Origin: Alphaproteobacteria bacterium
GTDB taxonomy: Bacteria > Pseudomonadota > Alphaproteobacteria > JAVJVX01
NCBI GenBank assembly: GCA_040220875.1
Contig: JAVJVX010000003.1
Location: forward strand, 408,514 to 472,513
Length of the DNA stretch: 64,000 bases
Direction of reading: 5' to 3'
The translations under genes and the position numbers were made by a program. The notes under the pieces are model-generated. The model was not told the origin of the DNA. It saw only the letters and a list, made by a program, of their open reading frames with translations, and ran no database searches. Shown piece after piece: positions 36,168 through 43,857 of this stretch. The first letter of the stretch is position 1. Every line of letters starts with the position of its first letter.

Positions 36168-37100
36168 ATGGGTGTTAGCCAGCTCGCCTATGTCGGTATC
36201 AACATAACGGATGTCGCCGCGTGGCGTCACCTGGCCACGGATATCCTGGGGATGGAGGAACGCAAGCGAAAGGGTGGCGGTCCGCTCTATTACCGGGTGG
36301 ACGACCATCATCATCGTTTCGCGCTTCATCCCGGCAAGACGGACGGCGTCGCCTATATGGGATGGGAAACATCGACCCGCGCGGATTTCGACGAGACGGT
36401 CGAAAGCGTGAAGAGGGCGGGATTGAAGGTCACGCCAGGCACAAAAAAGGAAAAGGATCTCCGCAAAGTGCTTGAACTCGCCAAGTTCACCGACCCAGGC
36501 GGGTTCCCGATGGAAATCTGCTACGGACCGCTGCATGACGAGGACCCGTTCCGTCCCGGCCGCGCGATCAGCGGATTCCACGCCGACCTGCTGGGAGCCG
36601 GCCATGTCGTGCTGTGCTACGGCGATTACAAGCCATCCTATGAGTTCTACACCAAGTATATGGGCTTCCGGCTGAGCGACTATATCCAGTTTCCGGAAAC
36701 GGAAGTCGCGTTCCTCCACTGCAATCCTCGGCACCATTCGCTCGCCCTGTTCAATGAAGGGCTCGGCTCCAAGCCAGGCACGCTCAACCATTTCAGCCTT
36801 CAGATGAACTCGATCGACGATGTGGGCCGGGCCTACGATCTCTGCAAGGAGCATGACGTTCCGCTGGCGCTTTCCATAGGCCGGCACACGAATGACGAGA
36901 TGATTTCCTTCTATCTGATTTCGCCATCGGGCTTTGCCATCGAGGTCGGCTACGGCGGACTTGAGGTCGATGACGAGACCTGGGAAGAAAAAAATTACAC
37001 GGCGGCGGCGTATTGGGGCCACAGTCCGGAGGCCGGTCTTACGGGCGGTGGTCCGAAAAAATCGTCCGGCAAGCGCGCGCGCGGCCAGTTGAAAGCTTAG
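36168..37100 (+). CDS. Type I extradiol dioxygenase (catechol 2,3-dioxygenase / BphC family)
   Basis: ATG 36168 follows AGGAGG; the preceding TTG would add one residue. The 310-residue two-domain VOC protein has the metal ligands of the family: His in LLGAGHVVLCYG (about 146), His in GTLNHFSLQM (about 209) and Glu in SGFAIEVGYGG (about 261). Catalytic His is in PRHHSLALF and Tyr in ISFYLISPSG. Type I extradiol enzymes cleave catechols next to the diol to give ring-opened semialdehydes or dienoic acids. It starts an operon with an SDR and an amidase. A bicyclic catechol, as for BphC, would fit the nearby C-C hydrolase at 42304. Confidence 0.92.
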   Translation: MGVSQLAYVGINITDVAAWRHLATDILGMEERKRKGGGPLYYRVDDHHHRFALHPGKTDGVAYMGWETSTRADFDETVESVKRAGLKVTPGTKKEKDLRKVLELAKFTDPGGFPMEICYGPLHDEDPFRPGRAISGFHADLLGAGHVVLCYGDYKPSYEFYTKYMGFRLSDYIQFPETEVAFLHCNPRHHSLALFNEGLGSKPGTLNHFSLQMNSIDDVGRAYDLCKEHDVPLALSIGRHTNDEMISFYLISPSGFAIEVGYGGLEVDDETWEEKNYTAAAYWGHSPEAGLTGGGPKKSSGKRARGQLKA

Positions 37101-37109
37101 GCGGAAAAT

Positions 37110-37865
37110 ATGAGCGAGCAGGACTTCGACGGCCACGGCGTGCTCGTCGTCGGTGGCACGGGGGGAATCGGACGCGCGACGGCGGTCGCCTTCGCGGCCA
37201 AGGGTGCCCGGGTGGTTGTCGCCGGGCGCAACGAGGCGGGCGGGGCAGAAACCGTCGCTGCCATAAAGGCGGCGGGGAGCGAGGGCCGCTTCGTGCGCAC
37301 AGACGTGACCCGAATCGACGAGGTCGAAGGCGCCTGCGCTGCGGTGGTGGGCTCCTTCGGCCGGCTCGACCACGCCTTCAACAACGCGGGCTGGGAAGGC
37401 ACGATGGAGAAAACCGCCGACATCTCGCCCGAGAACTGGGACCGGATGATCTCCATCAAGCTTAACGGTGTCTGGGCCGGCATGAAATTCCAGTTGCGGC
37501 AGATGCTGGCGCAGAAATCTGGGACGATCGTCAACATGGCGGGGTCCTGGGGGCTCGTGGGCTTTCCCAATTACGCGTCCTATTGCGCGGCCGCTCACGG
37601 GATCATGGGGCTGACCAGGGCTGCAAGCCTGGAATATGCGCGCGAGGGAATCCGCATCAATGCGGTCTGCCCGGGCGCGGTCAAGGCGCCGCTACTCGAC
37701 CGGATGACGGGCGGCGATGAGACCGCCCAGGACCAGTTCGGCCAATCCACGGCCATGGGGCGGCTTTGCTTGCCTGAAGAAGTGGCTGATGCGGTCCTGT
37801 GGCTGAGTTCTGCGCAGTCCAGCTATGTGAACGGCCACGGCCTCGAGCTCAACGGTGGCGGCTGA
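37110..37865 (+). CDS. SDR-family protein lacking the catalytic lysine
   Basis: The 251-residue protein has the Rossmann motif VVGGTGGIGRA (about residues 13-23) and NNAGW. The catalytic Ser145 (NMAGSWG) and Tyr158 are in place at the usual 13-residue spacing. The position of the active-site Lys (YxxxK) holds Ala162: the sequence reads YCAAAHGIMG where relatives have YCASKHGI. The protein may have changed chemistry, a non-enzymatic role or low activity. It is coupled to the extradiol gene with a 9-base gap. Confidence 0.88.
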   Translation: MSEQDFDGHGVLVVGGTGGIGRATAVAFAAKGARVVVAGRNEAGGAETVAAIKAAGSEGRFVRTDVTRIDEVEGACAAVVGSFGRLDHAFNNAGWEGTMEKTADISPENWDRMISIKLNGVWAGMKFQLRQMLAQKSGTIVNMAGSWGLVGFPNYASYCAAAHGIMGLTRAASLEYAREGIRINAVCPGAVKAPLLDRMTGGDETAQDQFGQSTAMGRLCLPEEVADAVLWLSSAQSSYVNGHGLELNGGG

Positions 37866-37880
37866 CGAGCCCGTAATCGG

Positions 37881-39203
37881 ATGACGAAGATTTTCCACGA
37901 TCCGTGCCGACTGACGGCGCGAGAGGCCGCGCAGGCTCTCCAGAGCGACGAGCTGTCACCAGGCGAGTTGCTCGACGCGTGCCTGCGCCGGATCGCGGCG
38001 CGCGAGCCCACGGTCCGGGCCTGGGCGACGCTGGACCCGACCCAGGCGGCGGAACGGGCACGGGAGCTGGACGGGATGGCGCCGGCCCGGCGGGGGGGCC
38101 TGTTCGGCCTGCCGCTCGGCATCAAGGACATCATCGATACAGCGGATTTCCCGACCCAGTTCGGCTCGCCCGTCTTTGCCGGCCGGCGGCCCCCGAAGGA
38201 CGCTCCGGTCGTGGCGCGTGCGCTCAGGGCGGGCGCCATCCTGCCCGGCAAGACCGTGACCACCGAATTGGCGACCTTTCATCCGGCCGATACCGCCAAC
38301 CCCCATAACCCCGCGCATACGCCGGGCGGCTCGTCGAGCGGGTCGGCCGCGGCGGTCGCGGATTTTCACGTGCCCCTGGCGCTCGGCACGCAGACGGTCG
38401 GCTCGGTCGTCCGGCCGGCCTCCTTCTGCGGCATCGTCGGCTTCAAGCCGAGCCATGGCTGGGTATCGCTCAAGGGCGTGAACCCGCTGTCCGTTTCCTT
38501 CGATACGGTCGGGCTCATGGCGCGCGATGTCAGTGACATCTGGCTGCTCTGGGCAAGCCTCAGCGGGAAATCCCGCGTCCGCGCCATGACGCCGGTCGTT
38601 GCCGAGCGGCCCCGGGTCGCCTTTTGCCGGACACCCGACTGGCCGAAGGCCGAGCCCGCCATGCAGGCGCTCGTCCTGCAGACCGCGCGTGACCTGCAGG
38701 CGGCAGGGGTCGAGGTGGATGAAATCGAGTTCGGCGAGGATTTCTCCGGTCTCCACGCCGCACATCAGACCGTCATGGCGTTCGAGGCGGCACGTGATCT
38801 TGGTTATATCCGGACGAAGGACGGTGATCGAATTTCGCCTCTCCTGGGCGCGCTGCTGGCGGAAGGGGATGTCATCCCCAAGGGCGAATACGCGGAGGCA
38901 CTCGATCTGCTGCGCCGCTGCCGCGATTTTACCGCAACACTCTGGGCGAAATACGGGCTCGACCTGTTGCTGGCGCCGGCCGCGCCGGGCGAGGCGCCGC
39001 ACGGGCTCGGCAGTACGGGTGATGCGCGCTTCAACCGGCTTTGGAGCTATCTCGGCCTCCCCTGCGCGAGCCTGCCCCGTGGCCGGGGGCCGAACGGCCT
39101 GCCGCTCGGCATCCAGCTTGTCGGGGCCGCCGGCAAGGATGCGGCATTTCTTGCCAATCTCGAAGGTGTCTGGCGGGCCCTTGACCTCAGCCCGCTGCGC
39201 TAG
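37881..39203 (+). CDS. Amidase-signature family hydrolase
   Basis: The 440-residue protein has the Ser-cisSer-Lys triad of the amidase-signature family: Lys82 in GIKDIID, the cis-Ser about 151 in GGSSSGS, and the nucleophile Ser175 in GSVVRPAS. The Lys and serines are spaced as in characterised members. It hydrolyses a carboxamide or related C-N bond in the cytoplasm. It is the third gene of the extradiol operon (15-base gap after the SDR), so it probably removes an amide from a pathway intermediate. It could also be an unrelated amidase or GatA-like protein, but no GatB/C is nearby. Confidence 0.9.
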   Translation: MTKIFHDPCRLTAREAAQALQSDELSPGELLDACLRRIAAREPTVRAWATLDPTQAAERARELDGMAPARRGGLFGLPLGIKDIIDTADFPTQFGSPVFAGRRPPKDAPVVARALRAGAILPGKTVTTELATFHPADTANPHNPAHTPGGSSSGSAAAVADFHVPLALGTQTVGSVVRPASFCGIVGFKPSHGWVSLKGVNPLSVSFDTVGLMARDVSDIWLLWASLSGKSRVRAMTPVVAERPRVAFCRTPDWPKAEPAMQALVLQTARDLQAAGVEVDEIEFGEDFSGLHAAHQTVMAFEAARDLGYIRTKDGDRISPLLGALLAEGDVIPKGEYAEALDLLRRCRDFTATLWAKYGLDLLLAPAAPGEAPHGLGSTGDARFNRLWSYLGLPCASLPRGRGPNGLPLGIQLVGAAGKDAAFLANLEGVWRALDLSPLR

Positions 39204-39215
39204 CCCGCAGGGCCG

Positions 39216-40601
39216 TTAGAGCCCCACCTCCTTTCGCGACCGGCTGCATGTGTCGATGATCGCGTAGATCAGCTTCTTGCAGCACGGAACCAGATCCGGG
39301 ATATGGGTCACGCCCATGCCGCCCAGTCCATCGGCGAGTTCCTCCGGCATGCCGTCATAGGGCCACGGCCAGCCCAGCCGCGCCATCGGAATCCCGTAGT
39401 TGCGGATCGCCGCGCCGTCCGTCTGCCCGCCGTGGCGCGGGGATTTGGGATGCTTCTTGCCTTCCACCCGTTCCCAGCCGCGCTGGGCCGAATGGATGAT
39501 CCAGTTGTCGGGATCGGTCGAGCCCGTGGGGCAGGATGCGATCATCTCCCAGTCGAGATCGATCTCGGGGTGTTTCCGGCAAATCCGGTTCATCTGATCG
39601 CCAAACTGCGCCTTGACGTCCGAAGGCGGGGTGCGCGGCGTGATGCGGATATCGACAAGGATCTCGGTCGTGGCCGAGGGGAAGGCCGGGCGGTCCGGCC
39701 AGCCCGAATGGACGGCGGCAATCCAGCCCTCGGGCGAGATCTGGCCCGAAGCGTTCTTCTTGGTGTATTCGGGCAGCCAGGCCTCGATTTCCTGGATGAC
39801 GGTGGCGGCCGGTACGATGGAGCTGCGGAAGGTGGGAATGCCGCGCGGGACGCCGGAATATCCCATCGAGCCCCGCACATTGACACGGAACCAGCACAGG
39901 CCGGCTTCCTCGTAATAGACGAAGTTCCAGGGCTTCATGATGAGGCCGAAATCGGCGGTGACGCCGCGGTTCAGCATATGCATGACGCCGTCGCTGAGGC
40001 CGCGTTTATCGCGCAGCGCGCTCGAGACCGGCATGCCTCCGCCGGCGAAGGCCAGGACGATATCGCCTTTCAATTGCGCACCCGATTCCTTCACACAGCG
40101 CGCCGCCTCGATCAGCGTCGTCACCATCGCCTTCGGATTGGCCGCGCCCAGGCCGACCACAAGCCCGTCGCGCAACTGCCCCTCGGGCACCATATCGGCC
40201 CGCAGCTCCGGCCCGCACCACGGGACATCGAAAGCGGGATCCGCCTCGATATGGGTATCTACCGGCGCATACAGCATGACGGAAGGACCGTCGCCCGAGC
40301 CGCGCAGATAGGCGACCGCGTTGCCCGAATCTTCCGTCATGGGCTGGTATTCCGCCTCGAAGCCGGCCTCGTCGAGATAACGGGCGATGAACTCGCTGAT
40401 CTCGCGCTCCTCGCCGGTCGGGCTGTGAATATCCGTGAGCGCCAGGTCGAGTTGCTGCAGGCGCTCCTCGCTGATGAGGCCGGCGGCCTTCTCGAACCAT
40501 TTTTCCTGCCGCGCGGCGAGGGGCAATTGCCGCGTCCTGACATGTTGCGGCGCCTCGCGCCGCCCCGCTGAGCCTTTTGAACTGCCTGCCCGTGCCGCCA
40601 T
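39216..40601 (-). CDS. M20-family-like protein with degenerate metal site
   Basis: The 461-residue protein has the M20 peptidase/ArgE fold features: a lid domain near 225-340 and the C-terminal HGGQTDGAAIRNYGIP and MGVTHIPD segments. The metal-binding residues are replaced: the family GHxD is APVD (Pro113 for His), the bridging Asp is Asn155 (GAANPKAMV), and the EE pair is replaced by glycines 187-189 (FAGGGMP). The last His (VTHIPD) is kept. It may be a non-hydrolytic M20 relative or have a different mechanism. It is divergent from the Rieske operon at 40882. Confidence 0.82.
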   Translation of the reverse strand: MAARAGSSKGSAGRREAPQHVRTRQLPLAARQEKWFEKAAGLISEERLQQLDLALTDIHSPTGEEREISEFIARYLDEAGFEAEYQPMTEDSGNAVAYLRGSGDGPSVMLYAPVDTHIEADPAFDVPWCGPELRADMVPEGQLRDGLVVGLGAANPKAMVTTLIEAARCVKESGAQLKGDIVLAFAGGGMPVSSALRDKRGLSDGVMHMLNRGVTADFGLIMKPWNFVYYEEAGLCWFRVNVRGSMGYSGVPRGIPTFRSSIVPAATVIQEIEAWLPEYTKKNASGQISPEGWIAAVHSGWPDRPAFPSATTEILVDIRITPRTPPSDVKAQFGDQMNRICRKHPEIDLDWEMIASCPTGSTDPDNWIIHSAQRGWERVEGKKHPKSPRHGGQTDGAAIRNYGIPMARLGWPWPYDGMPEELADGLGGMGVTHIPDLVPCCKKLIYAIIDTCSRSRKEVGL

Positions 40602-40726
40602 GTCTCCGTCTCCCCCTGAAAATACCGATTGCCCGCCTCGCCCAGATCCTAACCGGCTCGCCGGGGGAACAGGGTCTTTTTCGCTGGGCCGACCGGATCA
40701 TAGGCTAGATCAGGCAAAATAAAAAA

Positions 40727-40740
40727 TTAAGGCAATTTTT
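40727..40740 (+). promoter_or_regulatory. TTAAGGCAATTTTT motif, copy 2
   Basis: Identical to the reverse complement of 36099-36112, with AAAAAATT in front, so that the 20 bases 40721-40740 again form an imperfect palindrome (AAAAATT, five-base spacer AAGGC, AATTTTT). It lies in the 280-base divergent region between the M20-like gene and the Rieske operon, 142 bases upstream of the start. A shared regulator is inferred from two copies only. Confidence 0.45.
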
Positions 40741-40852
40741 GATAAAGGCTTCCCCCCGTCCGGCCGCTTGGCTAGAGTCGACCCGAGAGGCGCTCAGTCA
40801 GCACGACAAGGGTGTCGCAGCGCCGGGAGATCGAGGGCCGGCATGTCCGGTC

Positions 40853-40886
40853 GAGGAGAGAGCGATGAAGAGGAGAGAGCGATGAA
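40853..40886 (+). repeat. 17-base tandem duplication of ribosome-binding site and start codon
   Basis: GAGGAGAGAGCGATGAA is present twice in perfect tandem (40853-40869 and 40870-40886). Both copies have a GGAGAG site and an ATG. The first ATG (40865) opens a six-codon frame (MKRRER) that ends with TGA overlapping the true start as ATGA. Confidence 0.9.
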
Positions 40887-42171
40887 ACAGAACGCGATTG
40901 CAGCAGACCTGATCAAGCGTACCGCGGCCTACGTGCCCGATTTCGAAAAGGACGGGACGGAGGATCCTGCCACGCGGGACAAGCCGTGGCAGGGCTGGCT
41001 TGATGCGGAGTTGGGTTTTCGTAATCACTGGTATCCGACCGAAGCCAGCCGCAACATCCGCGAGGGCGAGCACAAGGCGATCAAGCTTCTGGGCGAAGAA
41101 ATTCTCTACCTTCGCCGAGGCGGCAAACTTCACGCCATCGAGGATCGGTGCAGCCATCGCGGCACCAAGTTTTCCATGCGTCCGATCACCTATACGGACG
41201 ATACCATCACGTGCTGGCACCATGCCTTCATGTTCGATCTGAATGACGGGCGCATCCGCTGCATCCTGAACGATCCCGAATCGTCGCTGTGCGGCAATGT
41301 CGGCATCAAGGCCTATCCGGTCCGCGAGGAAAAGGGCGTGATTTTCACCTTCGTCGGTGACATGAACCCGCCGCCGCCGCTCGAGGACGATGTGCCGCCG
41401 GGCTTTTTCGACGAGGACGTGGCGGTATGCGTCGCCGACCCCTACGTGGTGAAGGCCAATTGGCGCCTGGGCTGCGAAGGCGGTTACGACCCGGGCCATC
41501 ACTACATTCACAACTGGTCCAAATTCGCCATCAACGCGCGCATTCCAATGTCGTTCGGCTGGGTGTCGAAGAAGGAAGCGCTGCTCGAAACGGCCATCTA
41601 CCAGAACCCGACGGACGGGCCGCGCGGCTTCACGCGCTATGCGTCCGAAACCACCATGGGTCTGTCGGTGGATGTGCCGGGCAAGAACGGCAGCGCGCCT
41701 TTCACGGTGACCCTGCCGATTGCCGAGGGCATGACCGAGCCGGAGATGGCGCGCTTTTCCGAGCTTCAGCAGGAAACCACGATCGGCCTCTGGATGCCGT
41801 GCGGGCTCAAGGTCGATCCCTGGCCGTTCCCGGGCGTTGTCCATAACGAGTATTACGTGCCGCGGGACGCCAATTCCCACTACTACTTCCAGTGCGGCTG
41901 GAAGCGGTGCAAGAGCGAAGAGGAGGCCGATGAGTGGGCCAACGGCGAATTGGGTCAGGTTCGGTGGAAAGTGCCGGTCGTCGAGGATTTCACCATCCAG
42001 GACGCCGAGGCACGTGAGGGCATCGCCCAGTTCTACTACGAGGAAGGGGGCTGGGATCAGGAACAGCTCGCCCGCTCGGACGTGGAGCTTCTGATGTGGC
42101 GTGTTTTCGCCGGCGAGGTCGCCCGGGGTATCCAGAAGCGTGAGCATACGCTCGGCCACTTCAAGCGATAA
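40882..42171 (+). CDS. Rieske non-heme iron oxygenase alpha subunit (angular/CarAa-like), copy 3
   Basis: ATG 40882 gives 429 residues. Rieske ligands are C90, H92, C111 and H114 (CSHR...CWHH), and the mononuclear iron motif is GYDPGHHYIHNW. Layout and length resemble carbazole 1,9a-dioxygenase-type and related oxygenases acting on bulky aromatics. It is related in sequence to the oxygenase at 43858, which shares the WLDAELG and LLGEEIL segments. Ferredoxin and reductase are not encoded nearby. It starts an operon with a C-C-hydrolase-like protein, a methyltransferase and the second oxygenase. Confidence 0.9.
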   Translation: MKQNAIAADLIKRTAAYVPDFEKDGTEDPATRDKPWQGWLDAELGFRNHWYPTEASRNIREGEHKAIKLLGEEILYLRRGGKLHAIEDRCSHRGTKFSMRPITYTDDTITCWHHAFMFDLNDGRIRCILNDPESSLCGNVGIKAYPVREEKGVIFTFVGDMNPPPPLEDDVPPGFFDEDVAVCVADPYVVKANWRLGCEGGYDPGHHYIHNWSKFAINARIPMSFGWVSKKEALLETAIYQNPTDGPRGFTRYASETTMGLSVDVPGKNGSAPFTVTLPIAEGMTEPEMARFSELQQETTIGLWMPCGLKVDPWPFPGVVHNEYYVPRDANSHYYFQCGWKRCKSEEEADEWANGELGQVRWKVPVVEDFTIQDAEAREGIAQFYYEEGGWDQEQLARSDVELLMWRVFAGEVARGIQKREHTLGHFKR

Positions 42172-42303
42172 CCGGACAAGCCGTAAAAGCTGGCCGTAAA
42201 AACTGGCCAGCCGGAAAAAGAAACGCTAAAACCGACGCCACAAGTCAACTTGGTTCGAACGGACGAGCGCGTCCTGGGGGCGCCGAGGAACGAGGGAGTG
42301 CCT

Positions 42304-43173
42304 ATGTCGACAATTCACAACGATCTACTGGGATGCGAGCAGACATTCGTTGATACCGGCAAGTACCGGAGCCGGATCATCGAGAAGGGTGAGGGAACTC
42401 CACTCATCCTGATGCACGGCGGTGGCGGCCACGCGGAGACCTATGCCCGCAATATGGATCGCCTGTCGAAGGTTTGTCATCCCATCGCTATCGATTTCAT
42501 CTGGCACGGCATGTCCTCGGCGCCGAAATATGACGAAGGAAACTGGCTGAAGCAGTTCACCGACCAGATTCTCAACTTCATGGACCATCGGGGAATCGAG
42601 AAAGCCTTTATCGAAGGGGAATCCCTTGGCGGCTGGATCGTCTACGATATGGCGATCAACCACCCGGACCGAGTGGCGGGCGCCATCCTGAACACTGCCT
42701 GGGGCATGAAATTCAAGCCGGGCGCCGTCGAGGAGACGGTCTCGGACCTGGACTCGTTGCGGACGACTTCGCTGAATGCACTCAACAACCCCAACCGCGA
42801 GACGATCAAGGCACGCCTCGACTGGCTGATGCCGCTGGGTGGGGCGACGGACGAGCTGGTGGAGCTGCGTTACAAGCTGTGGACCATCCCGCAGACCAAG
42901 AACGCGCTGCTGGAATACTATGACCGCCTGTTCCATCCCAGTTGCCAAGGTTACCTCTTCAACGAAGAGCATATCCAGACCATCAGCGTGCCCACCCTCG
43001 TTCTCTGGACGGACAAGAACCCGTTCCACGGCGAGGATGTGGCGGAATATCTGAAGTCGCTGATCAAGGGGTCCGATCTCCATATCATGCGCAACGCCGC
43101 CCATTGGCCTCAGTGGGAACTGCCGGAAGAGCATGACGAGGTCGTGACCAAATTCATCCAGAAGAACGACTGA
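42304..43173 (+). CDS. Alpha/beta hydrolase, C-C bond hydrolase-like (MhpC/HsaD family)
   Basis: ATG 42304 gives 289 residues. An oxyanion-loop HGGGGHAETY occurs near residue 39, the nucleophile elbow is GESLGGW near Ser107, the acid lies in VLWTDKNPF, and the catalytic His is in MRNAAHWPQWE near residue 265. Meta-cleavage hydrolases of this family split the ring-opened products of extradiol dioxygenases. The operon context with Rieske oxygenases and the presence of an extradiol enzyme at 36168 fit that. The gap of 132 bases from the Rieske gene holds a repeated CTGGCC motif. Confidence 0.86.
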   Translation: MSTIHNDLLGCEQTFVDTGKYRSRIIEKGEGTPLILMHGGGGHAETYARNMDRLSKVCHPIAIDFIWHGMSSAPKYDEGNWLKQFTDQILNFMDHRGIEKAFIEGESLGGWIVYDMAINHPDRVAGAILNTAWGMKFKPGAVEETVSDLDSLRTTSLNALNNPNRETIKARLDWLMPLGGATDELVELRYKLWTIPQTKNALLEYYDRLFHPSCQGYLFNEEHIQTISVPTLVLWTDKNPFHGEDVAEYLKSLIKGSDLHIMRNAAHWPQWELPEEHDEVVTKFIQKND

Positions 43174-43184
43174 GAGCATACATC

Positions 43185-43838
43185 GTGTCAGATCCGGCGG
43201 TGGCGAGGACGAGGGCGGGGACAGAGGGCCTTTCGGACATCAGCCGCCGGACCCTGGCGCATTATTCGGCCACGGCTGAATCCTTCTGGGAAAATACCCG
43301 GGATCACGACGTCAGCCAGAACTATGAGGCGTTCCTCGGCGCGATAGGGGGAGCGCCACCCTTTCGCATCCTCGATCTCGGCTGTGGACCCGGCCGCGAC
43401 CTGGTCCATTTCAAGTCACTCGGTCACGAGGTAACAGGCCTCGACGGCTGCGAGACCTTCGTGCGCATGGCGCACGAGCGCTCGGGTGCCGAGGTCTGGC
43501 ATCAGGACTTCCTCGATCTTGATCTGCCAAGCGGGGCGTTCGACGGTATCTTCGCCAATGCCGTCCTCTTCCATGTGCCGGCCCGCGTGCTCCCCGATGC
43601 GCTGGCCCGTCTACGCCGCGCCCTCAAGCCGCGTGGGGTTCTGTTTTCGTCAAATCCACGGGGAAAGAACGAAGAGGGCTGGAATGGCCCGCGCTATGGC
43701 AGCTATCACGATCTGGCCGCCTGGACCGGTTTCCTGACGGAGGCCGGGTTCGAACTGATCGATCATTACTTCCGGCCCGAAGGTCGCCCGCGGGAGGAAC
43801 AGCCCTGGCTTGCGACGCTGGCGCGTCGCAGGGGATAA
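43185..43838 (+). CDS. SAM-dependent methyltransferase, class I
   Basis: The 217-residue protein starts at GTG 43185, 11 bases after the hydrolase stop. The S-adenosylmethionine-binding LDLGCGPGRDLVHF is near residues 63-77, followed by VTGLDGC and FANAVLFHVP, as in UbiG/tellurite-resistance-like methyltransferases. The substrate is unknown. In a catabolic operon it may methylate a phenolic hydroxyl or a small acid, or perform a detoxifying step. It is 19 bases upstream of the next Rieske gene. Confidence 0.85.
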   Translation: MSDPAVARTRAGTEGLSDISRRTLAHYSATAESFWENTRDHDVSQNYEAFLGAIGGAPPFRILDLGCGPGRDLVHFKSLGHEVTGLDGCETFVRMAHERSGAEVWHQDFLDLDLPSGAFDGIFANAVLFHVPARVLPDALARLRRALKPRGVLFSSNPRGKNEEGWNGPRYGSYHDLAAWTGFLTEAGFELIDHYFRPEGRPREEQPWLATLARRRG

Positions 43839-43857
43839 ATTTTTCAAGGAGATGGAT

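Noticed and set aside
36015..37598. 527-codon minus-strand ORF over the extradiol and SDR genes
   Set aside because: The plus strand carries two clear enzymes with catalytic motifs. Shadow ORF.
42172..42303. Repeated CTGGCC segments between Rieske copy 3 and the hydrolase
   Set aside because: Short, imperfect and with no clear stem followed by T tract, so not called a terminator or operator.
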